From Halogranum rubrum (GTDB taxonomy: Archaea > Halobacteriota > Halobacteria > Halobacteriales > Haloferacaceae): a stretch of 64,000 nucleotides of DNA. Below, in pieces: positions 24,327 through 32,534 of the stretch. Made by a program: the position numbers and the translations under genes. The stretch is from the NCBI RefSeq assembly GCF_900114455.1, contig NZ_FOTC01000002.1, positions 715,012-779,011 on the forward strand, read 5' to 3'. Under the pieces are notes generated by a model. That model saw only the letters and a list, made by a program, of their open reading frames with translations. It made no database searches and was not told the origin of the DNA. Each line of letters opens with the position of its first letter. Positions within the stretch are counted from its first letter, which is position 1.

Positions 24327-24704
24327 ATGAACTCCCGGCACCGAGACGCCGTGCTCGCGACGGGGGTCACCGTCTGCGTCCTCGTACTCGCACGAGCGAT
24401 GGCTGTCGACCCGAACGTCCTCTTTCGCCCCGGCTTACTCCTCCTCGGTGCTGCCGGTGCGCTCGCACTCGAACTCCTCATGGCGTGGGTTCCCGACGTG
24501 AGTCGCCAACTCTGGAACGACGTGCGCGTGCAAATACTCGCCGTCGTCGTCGTCCTCGGTGGGGGCGTCGTGCTCGCCACACTGTCGGGCGTTTGGGTGT
24601 TCGGTGTCGTCATCGGGGGCCTCGCGACGTACTTCGTTCTGCTCGTGTTCGTGCTCACTGGTATCGTCCCCGGACCGGAGACCTGGTTCGAGCGGTCGGA
24701 CTGA
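24327..24704 (+). CDS. Small polytopic membrane protein
   Basis: A 125-residue protein, MNSRHRDAVLATGVTVCVLVLARAMAVD onwards, with four predicted membrane helices and a loop DVSRQLWNDVRVQ. No family is recognised with confidence; similar four-helix proteins occur across haloarchaea. The ATG at 24327 is preferred over a longer frame because upstream codons overlap the channel gene's start and are Arg/Pro-rich. It is divergent from the channel gene, sharing a 59-bp promoter gap. Confidence 0.65.
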   Translation: MNSRHRDAVLATGVTVCVLVLARAMAVDPNVLFRPGLLLLGAAGALALELLMAWVPDVSRQLWNDVRVQILAVVVVLGGGVVLATLSGVWVFGVVIGGLATYFVLLVFVLTGIVPGPETWFERSD

Positions 24705-24778
24705 ACGTCACCACTTCCGCTCACACCCCCATATAAAGATTGTAACGATTGGGCCAATTTGTTTATTTATATAGCACT

Positions 24779-24897
24779 CGCAGTTCAGGTGCGGTTCGAC
24801 AACCGCCCGTCAAGGTCGGATGGTGTCGAACCGTGGCATTCCGGCGCCCAGGTGATTCAGGCCGATGCGCCTGTACCTGGGCCGCTTTCCTGCGACA
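24779..24897 (+). ncRNA. Candidate structured non-coding RNA in a convergent gap
   Basis: Between two convergent genes, three nested or adjacent pairings are perfect. CGCAG at 24779-24783 pairs with CTGCG at 24890-24894. CGGTTCGACA at 24792-24801 pairs with TGTCGAACCG at 24824-24833. GCCCAGGT at 24846-24853 pairs with ACCTGGGC at 24875-24882, capped by CAGGC/GCCTG (24858-24862 and 24869-24873). TATA-like ATATAAAG (24731) and TTTATTTATATAG (24762) lie just upstream on the + strand. An alternative hairpin GCGGTT-cgac-AACCGC at 24791-24806 competes with the second pairing. ACA follows the closing stem (24895-24897), as in H/ACA RNAs, but pocket geometry is not convincing. The family is unknown. 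Confidence 0.55.
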
Positions 24898-24950
24898 ATC
24901 TCCACCGACGACCGCCGAGTACGTCGAGTGTCGTCACTTCGCGACGAGCG

Positions 24951-24964
24951 GACCGAAAAAGAAC
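24951..24964 (-). terminator. T-tract behind cytochrome oxidase subunit III
   Basis: On the minus strand the sequence 20-30 nt after the stop of the oxidase gene reads CGTTCTTTTTCGGTC; a T5 run is typical of archaeal termination. Weak evidence. Confidence 0.3.
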
Positions 24965-24982
24965 GGAGTCGGTGTCGCCTCG

Positions 24983-25852
24983 TTACTGAATCGCGCCGCC
25001 GATTTCTGCACCGAAGTACAGCACGACGACGAGGAAGATCCAGACGACGTCGACGAAGTGCCAGTACATCGACGCCGTCGTCACCGAGACGTGGCGGCGT
25101 GCAGAGTACTGCCCGCGGAGTGCGCGGACGAAGACGATGCCGATGAGCACCGCACCGAGCGTCACGTGGAGGCCGTGGAGGCCGGTCAGTCCGAAGAAGG
25201 CGGACGCGTAGATACCTTCAGTGAAGGTGAACCCCTCGTGGACGATGAACTCGTAGTACTCGACTATCTGTCCGCCGATGAAGACGGTACCGAGGATGAG
25301 CGTCGTGAGCAGACCGAGGATGAAGCTCCGACGGTTCTCGTTTCTGAGCGAAACTTCCGCCCAGTGGAGCGTGAAACTCGATGCGACCAGCAGTGCGGTG
25401 TTGGCCAATACGAGCGACCCTGCGAGGCCCTCCGGCATGCCGGCGGGCGGCCACGTCGCTCCTGCACGGATGTAGAAGTAGTAGCCGAACAGCGCACCGA
25501 AGGTGCCGAGTTCGGACCCGAGGAACGCGATCATCCCCCAGCGGAGTCCGGAGCCGTGGTCGTCGCTCTCGCCACGTTCCCAGAACTTGACGATGAACGC
25601 GTGATACAGCCAGCCGTAGATGCCGATGAGGAGGACGCCGATGCTCCCGATACCGACGGCCTGTCCGATGATGGGACTGACGAGCGGGTCCTCGCCGCTG
25701 CCGATGATGTACAACGCGGCAGCGACGTAGATGCCTGCGCCGCCGATTGCGGTGACGAACGGCCACCAACTGGCCTCGCCGAAGCCCCGTGGCCAGTCCT
25801 CGACTGCGGGGAGGTGGTGTCCGTGGTCGTCGTGTGAATCTTCGGTACTCAT
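24983..25852 (-). CDS. coxC: Cytochrome c oxidase (haem-copper oxidase) subunit III
   Basis: A 289-residue membrane protein with seven predicted helices. It opens with a His-rich N-terminus (MSTEDSHDDHGHHLPAVEDWPRGFGEASWWPF). Family III blocks are visible: RWGMIAFLGSELGTFGALFGYYFYI (conserved Glu/Gly patch), TFTEGIYASAFFGLTGLHGLHVTLGA (the FxLTGxHGxHV motif) and YWHFVDVVWIFLVVVLYF (the WHFVDxVW signature). It is part of a terminal respiratory oxidase in the membrane; subunits I and II are not in this window. It has its own promoter upstream at about 25880 (TTTTTAGTAG on the minus strand). Confidence 0.95.
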   Translation of the reverse strand: MSTEDSHDDHGHHLPAVEDWPRGFGEASWWPFVTAIGGAGIYVAAALYIIGSGEDPLVSPIIGQAVGIGSIGVLLIGIYGWLYHAFIVKFWERGESDDHGSGLRWGMIAFLGSELGTFGALFGYYFYIRAGATWPPAGMPEGLAGSLVLANTALLVASSFTLHWAEVSLRNENRRSFILGLLTTLILGTVFIGGQIVEYYEFIVHEGFTFTEGIYASAFFGLTGLHGLHVTLGAVLIGIVFVRALRGQYSARRHVSVTTASMYWHFVDVVWIFLVVVLYFGAEIGGAIQ

Positions 25853-26092
25853 ACGCGTGGGTACCAGTCGGACTACTAAAAATCCTCCCAACCGCGTCGC
25901 TCGTCTCGCACGACGACGAGCCAGCGAATGTTGCCGGTTCGAGTGGTACAATCGACGTATCCCGGCGTCGCTCCGCAAGTTACTCGTAGGGGAGTGCCCG
26001 AGTCCCGAATACGACTGTGGTGTCGCGTCAAAAGAGCCAATATCGTCCTCCCGTAACGTCAACCGTTGGCTCGGCATCCACTTTCCAACCCC

Positions 26093-27169
26093 ATGACACA
26101 GCCGTATTCGGTTTCACGCCGGTCAGTACTTCGAACACTAGCTCTCGGCGGCGTTGGCTCGCTTGCAGGCTGTCTCGGCGGGTTCGAGACGCAGTCCGCA
26201 TGGCGTGACCCCCCGCTCGTCGAGAACCGTCCGAACGCAGTCTACCTTCCGGCGATTACCGAGGGGATGAAGATGTACGGTCGAAAGACGGCGGGACCGT
26301 ACGGTGTCGCGCTCACCTACTCTTACCCGCACCGCTTCTGGACGCTCACTGGGGCCGAACGGACCAAGACCCCCGTCCGGAGCCAGGACTCGATACATCT
26401 GATGGTCTCGCTGTGGGACGAGAAGACGGGGACCGTCCTCCCGCTCGACGCGGGCGTGGCCATCGAAATCACACGGGGAGACGAACTCGTCACGCAGGAA
26501 GTCGCATATCCGATGCTCTCTCAGCAGATGGGCTTTCACTACGGGGCGAACTACGCTCTCGACGGGGAGGGAGAGTACACTGCCACGGTCCGAGTCGGTG
26601 GCGTCTCGCTGAACCGCACCGGGTCGTTCGCAGGTCGCTTCGAGAGAGCCGAGCGGGTCGCGTTCGACTTCACCTTCGACACCGACGACTTGTACGACGT
26701 CGACATCCGACGACTCGGCGACCGGCAGGGGACGAGAGACGCCATCGCGCCGATGGAGATGGGCTTTCCAATCGGTCGCGCACCGGACACCGACTCGTTA
26801 CCGGGACAGCACCTCGGGTCGCAGACCAGCGGCGATGCCGTGTTCGACACGTTCGTCGTCGAAGACGGCAGTCGGTTCGGTGTCGAGCAGTCCTACCTCT
26901 ACGTCTCTGCTCGGACACCGTACAATCAGATCATCGTCCCGATGATGGGCCTCGACGCGACGCTGACCAGAGACGGAGAACAACTACTCGACAGGACGCT
27001 AGCGCGAACACTGGACCCAACAGTCGGCTACCACTACGGAACGCCGGTAGACACCGTCGAATCCGGTGACGTCGTCGAACTATCGGTCGACGTCGCCCCA
27101 CAGGTAGCCCGCCACGACGGGTACGAGACGGCGTTCTTCGAGATGCCACCGATGAGATTCCGTTCGTAA
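26093..27169 (+). CDS. Tpd/P19-like metal-binding Tat lipoprotein, copy 1
   Basis: A 358-residue exported lipoprotein: the twin-arginine motif SRRSVLRTLA (8-17) and lipobox SLAGC place the lipid on Cys27. The mature protein resembles the iron/copper-binding Tpd/P19 family: HRFWT, DSIHLMVSLWDEKTG, SQQMGFHYGANYAL with His149, and EGEYTATV. The C-terminal half repeats the theme (VPMMGLDATL...VGYHYGT with His314), so the protein looks like two related domains. A paralogue lies at 36273-37337. P19 proteins bind Cu and Fe through His and Met outside the cell and feed a permease; in this protein the metal is inferred. It leads an apparent operon with the next two genes (5- and 14-nt gaps). Confidence 0.75.
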   Translation: MTQPYSVSRRSVLRTLALGGVGSLAGCLGGFETQSAWRDPPLVENRPNAVYLPAITEGMKMYGRKTAGPYGVALTYSYPHRFWTLTGAERTKTPVRSQDSIHLMVSLWDEKTGTVLPLDAGVAIEITRGDELVTQEVAYPMLSQQMGFHYGANYALDGEGEYTATVRVGGVSLNRTGSFAGRFERAERVAFDFTFDTDDLYDVDIRRLGDRQGTRDAIAPMEMGFPIGRAPDTDSLPGQHLGSQTSGDAVFDTFVVEDGSRFGVEQSYLYVSARTPYNQIIVPMMGLDATLTRDGEQLLDRTLARTLDPTVGYHYGTPVDTVESGDVVELSVDVAPQVARHDGYETAFFEMPPMRFRS

Positions 27170-27174
27170 TCCGC

Positions 27175-27459
27175 ATGACCAACACACACACGACATCGAC
27201 CGGAGAGTCGGTCTCCGATGCGCCCGACGCCGCGTACATCTGTGCGACCTGCGGACAGGCGTATCCGACCGAGACACTGCTGATTCACCACCGGGGGATT
27301 CGCCACCCCGACGACCTCAGCGAGACTGAACTCGAACAGTACCACGAGGCGTACGCCGAAGAGGAGGCGACGCTGCGGCGGTTTCGAATCATCGCCCTCG
27401 GCGGTATCGTCCTCCTCTACTTCGGTTTCCTCTTCATGTACGCCGTCTTCGCGCTCTAA
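27175..27459 (+). CDS. C2H2-type zinc-finger protein with one C-terminal TM helix
   Basis: A 94-residue protein. The motif YICATCGQAYPTETLLIHHRGIRH has the spacing C-x2-C-x12-H-x5-H expected of a C2H2 finger. An acidic helix follows (LSETELEQYHEAYAEEEATLRRFRI), and a single membrane helix closes it (IALGGIVLLYFGFLFMYAVFAL). The finger would sit on the cytoplasmic side if the helix is a tail anchor. Such finger-plus-TM proteins occur beside metal-linked genes in haloarchaea. It starts 5 nt after the Tpd gene and is probably translationally coupled to it. Role unknown. Confidence 0.8.
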   Translation: MTNTHTTSTGESVSDAPDAAYICATCGQAYPTETLLIHHRGIRHPDDLSETELEQYHEAYAEEEATLRRFRIIALGGIVLLYFGFLFMYAVFAL

Positions 27460-27473
27460 GTTGACCATCTAAC

Positions 27474-28904
27474 ATGACCTCGCAGGACGACGACTCCGAC
27501 ACGGACACGCCAGTACAGTTACTCACGCGAGTGAGTAGACGCCTCGCCGTCGTCGCTCTCGCCGCCGTCGCGTTCGTCGGAACCGCCGTCGCGAGCAACG
27601 CCGCCGTCGGTCTCGACAGCGCGTCCCAGCAGTCGCTCAGTGTCCCGCGGTGGCTCTACGTCGCAACCGGTGGGGCGGTCATCGGCGCGTCCGCCTTGTT
27701 GGCGAGTTTCGTGACCGACCGTCGGTTCGTCGCGTCGATTCACTCGTGGCGTCGCTTCCTCACCGACGGACGGACGCTCAGGCGGGGTGCCCGGGTGGGT
27801 CTGTCCGTCTTGGGTGTCGTCCTCCTTCCGCTCGTTGTTCTCAGGGGACTCACCGGTCCGCAGGTCCCCACGGTAAACTTCGCTCTCGTCCTCGTCTTCG
27901 CCGGGATGCGTGCGGGTTTCACCATGGCGACGTATCTCTTCGGGAACGCCTGGCCGTCACTCAACCCGTGGCGGACAATCGCCGAGTTCGCGCCGAACGG
28001 GTTCGTGTCCTATCCCGAACGGTTCGGTCGGTGGCCGGCCGTCGGCGGACTGCTCGCTCTCGTCTGGGTCGAGACGACGACGGGCGTCACCTCGCTGCCC
28101 TCGGTGCTCGCGACGACGATAGCGGTCTACTCCGTCGTCACGACTGTCGGAGCGATACTCGTCGGTCCCGACGAGTGGTTCGAGTTCGTCGACCCCGTCT
28201 CGGTGTTCTTCGCCTTCTACGGCCGGGTCGCCCCGCTGACGTGGACTCGCGAGGGGCTGGAACTCCACCTGCCAGGGATGCGACTCGTCGAGGAAGAGTT
28301 CGTCGACGGCCTCGACGACGTCGCGTTCGTCGTAGCGCTCGTCTGGGAACTGACGTTCAGCGGGTTCGTGACGACGGCGGCCGGCGCGTCGTTCGTCGAA
28401 CTCGTCGCGGGAGTCGGTCTCCCGCCGCTCCTCGTCTACGTCGTCCTCTATCTCGGCGGGTTCGCGGCCTTCGTGGGACTGTACGTGCTCGCCGCCAACG
28501 TGGCCGCGGACTACCTGCCAACCTACCGTTCTGCCCGAGAACTCGCCGTCTGGTTCGCGCCACCGCTTCTCGCCATCGCCGCGGGCTACCATCTCGCGCA
28601 CTACTTCGCCTTCTTCGTCTCGCTGCTCCCCACGCTCGTGACCGTTCTCGGGTCGCCGTTCTCGCCGCCGCCGAACCCGCTGGTTCTCACGCTCCCGGCG
28701 TGGTTCGGGAGTCTCAACATCGCCTTCGTCCTGCTCGGCCATCTGTTCGCCATCTGGGTTGCCCACTCTATCGCGTACGAACGGTTCCCGAGTCGCGTTC
28801 AGGCGATTCGGAGCCAGTACTCGTTCGTCCTCGTCATGATGCTCTACACCGCTCTTAGTCTCTGGCTCATCTCGCTGCCGACGGCGCCGCCGGCGTTTCT
28901 CTGA
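27474..28904 (+). CDS. Polytopic membrane protein, paralogue A of a conserved-His pair
   Basis: A 476-residue protein with about 12 membrane helices. The features it shares with the protein at 31159-32490 are: an (N/S)PWRT loop (here NAWPSLNPWRTI), Y(H/E)(L/V)AH (here YHLAHYFAFF), GHxxAxxxAH (here GHLFAIWVAHSIA) and the ending YTALSLWLISLP. The conserved His in paired helices could bind haem or a metal. Some database relatives carry the label fenitrothion hydrolase (membrane-type FedA/FedB); this is from memory and not evidence of that activity. It follows the zinc-finger gene by 14 nt, third in the Tpd operon, suggesting a permease or electron-transfer partner of the exported Tpd-like protein. 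Confidence 0.7.
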   Translation: MTSQDDDSDTDTPVQLLTRVSRRLAVVALAAVAFVGTAVASNAAVGLDSASQQSLSVPRWLYVATGGAVIGASALLASFVTDRRFVASIHSWRRFLTDGRTLRRGARVGLSVLGVVLLPLVVLRGLTGPQVPTVNFALVLVFAGMRAGFTMATYLFGNAWPSLNPWRTIAEFAPNGFVSYPERFGRWPAVGGLLALVWVETTTGVTSLPSVLATTIAVYSVVTTVGAILVGPDEWFEFVDPVSVFFAFYGRVAPLTWTREGLELHLPGMRLVEEEFVDGLDDVAFVVALVWELTFSGFVTTAAGASFVELVAGVGLPPLLVYVVLYLGGFAAFVGLYVLAANVAADYLPTYRSARELAVWFAPPLLAIAAGYHLAHYFAFFVSLLPTLVTVLGSPFSPPPNPLVLTLPAWFGSLNIAFVLLGHLFAIWVAHSIAYERFPSRVQAIRSQYSFVLVMMLYTALSLWLISLPTAPPAFL

Positions 28905-28937
28905 CTCTGACGTTGCGGTCGGAGCCCGTTTCGCTTC

Positions 28938-29954
28938 TCACTCGTCGTCGACGACCCATCGGAGCGTGACCTCTCTCGTCGCGCTTTCGCGGTCGGCGGC
29001 CGTCCACTCCACGACGACGTACTCCCGAGTCCCGTCCGGCGGCGACGGTGTGTCCGGGATGCCGTTACCGTCGGCCCGGATGCGGGCGTCGTCGTTTATC
29101 TCGCGACCGAGTGATTTGAGATACGCCACTGTCTCGTCGGGCGTCAGCGTCCGGCGACGTTCGCCGACACGTTCGTGTCGTCCGGCGAGGACAGCGTTGA
29201 TGACCGCGCCGACGAGGAGGACGACACCACTGAAGTAGAGCCACGTGACGAGGAGGACGACACCACCGAGAATGCCGTAGGTCGCCGACTTGTCGGCGAA
29301 CGCCGCGTAGACGTGGAACGCTCCCTGGAGGACGGTCCACCCGAGTGCGGCGAACACCGCGCCGGGGAGCGCTTCGGCGAGCGAGAGGTCGACGTCGGGG
29401 AAGACGTAGTACATCGGGAAGAACGCGAAGACGAGTCCGACGAGGAGGAGGAGTGGTTCGAGGACGCCGATGAACGGGACTGCCTCGAAGAGTGCGAGCG
29501 CAGCACCGGCGACAGTCGTCGCAATGGCGGCAAGCCAGATGGCGAACAGGACTACGATGCCGTCGCGGAGTTGGTCGAGAATCGACTCCTCGGACTCGGT
29601 GTCGTAGATGGCTGAAAACGCGGTATCGAGTCCGCGAAAGAGTTTGAGCGACGCCCAGAGCAACGTCAGAAGTCCGAGAACAGAGAACCCCACTTCGCCG
29701 CCGCTGCTCCGAATCGCCTTCGACAACGTGTCACCCATCGACGGTGAAACCGCGTGCGCGACACCGAGGACGGTCTGCACGAGACCAGGGTCGCCGAACA
29801 CCGAGAGCGCCAAGAGCGCGAGAAACAGGAGCGGGAGGAGCGCGACGAACGCGTAGTATGCGATGCTCGCGGCCATGAACGTGACGTCTTTCTCGCGAGC
29901 CTCGACGACGGTCGTTTTCACGACCGACGTCGCGTCGGCGAGTACGGTACGCAT
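28938..29954 (-). CDS. YihY/BrkB-family inner membrane protein
   Basis: A 338-residue protein with about six helices. The family signature is in the N-terminal half: KDVTFMAASIAYYAFVALLPLLFLALL near residue 23, then GDTLSKAIRSSGGEVGFSVLGLLTLLWASLKLFRGLDTAF. The six-TM core ends about residue 265 and a soluble acidic tail follows (RREINDDARIRADGNG...). YihY/BrkB proteins are widespread and of uncertain function (once wrongly labelled RNase BN). It is antiparallel to its neighbours and probably unrelated to the metal operon. Confidence 0.88.
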   Translation of the reverse strand: MRTVLADATSVVKTTVVEAREKDVTFMAASIAYYAFVALLPLLFLALLALSVFGDPGLVQTVLGVAHAVSPSMGDTLSKAIRSSGGEVGFSVLGLLTLLWASLKLFRGLDTAFSAIYDTESEESILDQLRDGIVVLFAIWLAAIATTVAGAALALFEAVPFIGVLEPLLLLVGLVFAFFPMYYVFPDVDLSLAEALPGAVFAALGWTVLQGAFHVYAAFADKSATYGILGGVVLLVTWLYFSGVVLLVGAVINAVLAGRHERVGERRRTLTPDETVAYLKSLGREINDDARIRADGNGIPDTPSPPDGTREYVVVEWTAADRESATREVTLRWVVDDE

Positions 29955-30025
29955 CGGTAGTCAGTATGTAAACGAGACGTAAAGCCGCCGTGGCCGACAC
30001 CGGCATCGAGTGCCGATGCCGCACC

Positions 30026-30376
30026 TCACTCGTCGACGACGTGTTGTCCCCAGAACCCACCGTGTTTCGTCACGAGCAGGTCGCCGTAGACTCGAGTCTG
30101 GCAGGCAAGTCGGAGTCCGGCGTCGAGCGACTCTGCGGAGTGCGGCGGGAACGACAACCGCGCTCGCTCACGTTTCGTCGGGCTACTCACGGCCAACTCG
30201 TCACCGGCAAGAGCGCCGAGTTCGACCGCACACGTCCCGCAGGAGCCGTGTCCGCGACAGTTGAGAACGTCTGCACGCCCGTTGTGCGGTGTCTCGCCCG
30301 CAGCGAGCAGGACGTCTCGAAGAACTGCACCCTCCGGACACTCGATTCGGTTTCCTTCGAAGTCGACGGTCGGCAT
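30026..30376 (-). CDS. 2Fe-2S ferredoxin-like protein
   Basis: A 116-residue protein, MPTVDFEGNRIECPEGAVLRDVLLAAG and onwards. The cluster motif is NCRGHGSCGTC (C-x5-C-x2-C), with the fourth cysteine in RLACQTRVYGDL; this is the beta-grasp 2Fe-2S fold used for low-potential electron transfer. It lacks the long halophilic insertion of the major haloarchaeal ferredoxin, so it is a separate paralogue. It sits between the YihY gene and the DsbA-like gene; partner unknown, but nearby exported redox proteins are candidates. Confidence 0.88.
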   Translation of the reverse strand: MPTVDFEGNRIECPEGAVLRDVLLAAGETPHNGRADVLNCRGHGSCGTCAVELGALAGDELAVSSPTKRERARLSFPPHSAESLDAGLRLACQTRVYGDLLVTKHGGFWGQHVVDE

Positions 30377-30443
30377 GGGTTCCAGTACGGTTCAGCCACG
30401 CAAAGTCCTGAGGGTTAAATAGCCCGAACCCCCTGTTTCGGAC

Positions 30444-31109
30444 ATGGATACGACTCGCCGTGCCCTCCTCGCGACTGTCGGCGGAAGCGCGACGCTCGGG
30501 TTGGCTGGCTGTCTCGGCAACGTCGGTGGAAGCGATTCGGGTGGCTCGAACGGTTCGGGACGTTCCGGTGACTGCGACATCACCGAAGAGCCGAAAGTGC
30601 AGGAACTGACCCCGCCGACGAAAGGTCCGGACGACGCACCCGTCACCGTCAAAGTCTGGAAAGACTACGTCTGTCCGCACTGCGCGACGTTCACCCTCGA
30701 CGTCCTCCCGAAAATCGAGTCGAACTACATCGAGTCCGGCGACGTGAAGTACGAACACCACGACCTTCCGCTCCCGATGAGCGAGTGGTCGTGGACCGTC
30801 CCCAACGCGGCCCGTGGCGTCCAAGACTCGATGGACGACGAGACGTTCTTCGAGTTCTCTCACGAGATGTTCGCAAACCAGGGCAAGTACTCGCTGGACT
30901 TCATCCAGAACAAAGCCGAAGAAGTCGGTGCCGACGGCTGTGGCATCCGTGGCGACGCCATCAACGAGACGTATCGCCCGGCACTCGAAGCCGACAAACA
31001 GCGGGCGCTCGACCGCGGTGCAGAAGGGACGCCCGCCGTCTACGTCAACGGGACGCTCGTCCAACCGACGTGGGAAGAAGTGAAGGCGGCTATCGAAGCC
31101 GAACTCTGA
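30444..31109 (+). CDS. DsbA-like thioredoxin-fold Tat lipoprotein
   Basis: A 221-residue exported thiol-disulfide protein. RRALLATVGG near the N-terminus is the Tat signal and LAGC with Cys23 the lipobox; a Gly/Ser linker follows. The active site is VCPHC with Cys77 and Cys80, in the strand KVWKDYVCPHCATFT. The cis-Pro loop is EGTPAVYVNG. DsbA/DsbG-type proteins catalyse disulfide formation or reduction on exported substrates, for example maturing other envelope proteins. It begins 67 nt from the divergent ferredoxin start and is followed after 49 nt by a polytopic gene in the same direction. Confidence 0.9.
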   Translation: MDTTRRALLATVGGSATLGLAGCLGNVGGSDSGGSNGSGRSGDCDITEEPKVQELTPPTKGPDDAPVTVKVWKDYVCPHCATFTLDVLPKIESNYIESGDVKYEHHDLPLPMSEWSWTVPNAARGVQDSMDDETFFEFSHEMFANQGKYSLDFIQNKAEEVGADGCGIRGDAINETYRPALEADKQRALDRGAEGTPAVYVNGTLVQPTWEEVKAAIEAEL

Positions 31110-31158
31110 ACGACGGACGAACCGACTACGTTTTCCACCGCTGTCGGCAACGTCGAGT

Positions 31159-32490
31159 ATGCGACGTCTCCGCCTCCTTTCGGTTCTCGCGGGACTCTCA
31201 CTGCTTGCGGTCCCGGCCTCTGCCCACCAAGTCGGGACACGTTTCGACGCGCCGCTTCCGCTCTCTCTTCTCTTCGCTGGCGCGGGTGCGACCGTCGCAG
31301 TGACGGCCGTGTTGCTCGCGTGGACCGACGAGACACCGACTGGACAGCGACGAGTCCTGACGGTTCCGTCGTCGGTGGCTCGACCCATCCGTCTCACCGG
31401 GCGTGTCCTGTTTCTGCTCGCGTTCGTCGTCGCACTCGTCGATGGAGTGCTGGGACCGCGTGCGCCACTCGGGAACTTCGCGACGCTGTTCGTCTGGCCG
31501 CTACTGTTGAAAGGGGTCGCGCTCCTCTCGGTGCTCGCCGGAAGCCCGTGGCGAACGCTGTCACCGTGGCGGACGCTCTACGACGGACTGGGGTGGCTCG
31601 AAGGACGAGACATCCAGTATCGGGCGTATCCCGCGTTCGGTGACTGGCCCGCGTTCGTCGGGTTTCTCCTCGTCGTCGGTATCGCAGAGAACCTCACACA
31701 GATACCGCAACGGCCTGCGCTGACCGCCGGACTACTCGCTGTCTACGCCGCAGTGATGCTCCTCGGCGGCGTCGTCTTCGGTCCACGGTGGTTCGACCAC
31801 GCCGACGCCATCGGCGTCCTCTACCGACTGCTCGGGCGTGCAGCACCGTTCCAGGTGCACTCCGGCGACGCCAGTGGTGACACGCTCGTCGCTCGCGTCC
31901 CGTGGCGTGGCTGTCGAGACGCACTCCCACCGAGTGCTGCTGCCTTCGTCGTCGCCGCCGTCTACACGGTGAGCTTCGACGGGTTCGCGGAGTCACCCGA
32001 GTACCGGACACTCTTCTTCGGTATCCGAGAGGCACTCGGCGTCGGCCCGACGGTGAGCATCCTCCTCTATCTCGTTGGACTGGCCGTTTTCCTCGTCACC
32101 TTCGTCGGCGTCACACGGTTCGCCGGCTCTCTCGGTGACGTCGACAGGCCCGTACAGGCCTTCGCCGTGACTGTCGTCCCCATCGCCGCTGCCTACGAGG
32201 TTGCACACAACCTCAGCTACGTCGCGACGTATCTGGGCCAACTTCCGCGAACAGTCGGTGCGGGGAGCGTCGACCTGTTGTTCTGGCTCCCACTCTCCGT
32301 CTACTGGGGGCTCCAAGTCGTCCTCGTCGTCGTCGGCCACGTCGTCGCCGTCGTCGCCGCTCACGCCGTCGCACGACGACTCGTCGAAGGCCGTCGTCGA
32401 GCGCTCGTCGCCCACCTCCCGCTCGTCGCGCTCATGGTCGGCTACACGGTGCTCTCGCTGTGGATTATCTCTCGACCGGTGGCGGCGTAG
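31159..32490 (+). CDS. Polytopic membrane protein, paralogue B of a conserved-His pair
   Basis: A 443-residue protein with a probable Sec signal peptide (MRRLRLLSVLAGLSLLAVPASA, cleavage before HQVGTRFD). About 11 helices follow. Shared with the protein at 27474: SPWRTLSPWRTL, YEVAHNLSYV, GHVVAVVAAHAVA and the end YTVLSLWIISRP. The mature N-terminus H-x-x-G-T-R-F-D-A-P-L-P is a metal-binding-like His motif seen in actinobacterial relatives. It stands between the DsbA-like gene and a beta-propeller gene, 49 and 44 nt apart, so the three may be one transcript. Confidence 0.7.
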   Translation: MRRLRLLSVLAGLSLLAVPASAHQVGTRFDAPLPLSLLFAGAGATVAVTAVLLAWTDETPTGQRRVLTVPSSVARPIRLTGRVLFLLAFVVALVDGVLGPRAPLGNFATLFVWPLLLKGVALLSVLAGSPWRTLSPWRTLYDGLGWLEGRDIQYRAYPAFGDWPAFVGFLLVVGIAENLTQIPQRPALTAGLLAVYAAVMLLGGVVFGPRWFDHADAIGVLYRLLGRAAPFQVHSGDASGDTLVARVPWRGCRDALPPSAAAFVVAAVYTVSFDGFAESPEYRTLFFGIREALGVGPTVSILLYLVGLAVFLVTFVGVTRFAGSLGDVDRPVQAFAVTVVPIAAAYEVAHNLSYVATYLGQLPRTVGAGSVDLLFWLPLSVYWGLQVVLVVVGHVVAVVAAHAVARRLVEGRRRALVAHLPLVALMVGYTVLSLWIISRPVAA

Positions 32491-32534
32491 GCCGAAGAGA
32501 GACGCTTATCCGAGACGGGTGGCAAGGTCGAACG

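Noticed and set aside
24792-24806. A tRNA T-loop-like GGTTCGACAACC sequence
   Set aside because: No acceptor stem, anticodon arm or CCA-compatible end can be built around it; it is explained by the hairpins of the candidate RNA.
24779-24897. Identity of the structured RNA with the known haloarchaeal H/ACA RNA sR-h45
   Set aside because: I compared its unpaired strands with the rRNA sites I recall sR-h45 guiding (E. coli 1915/1917 and about 2586) and found no convincing guide match; the pocket shape is also not canonical.
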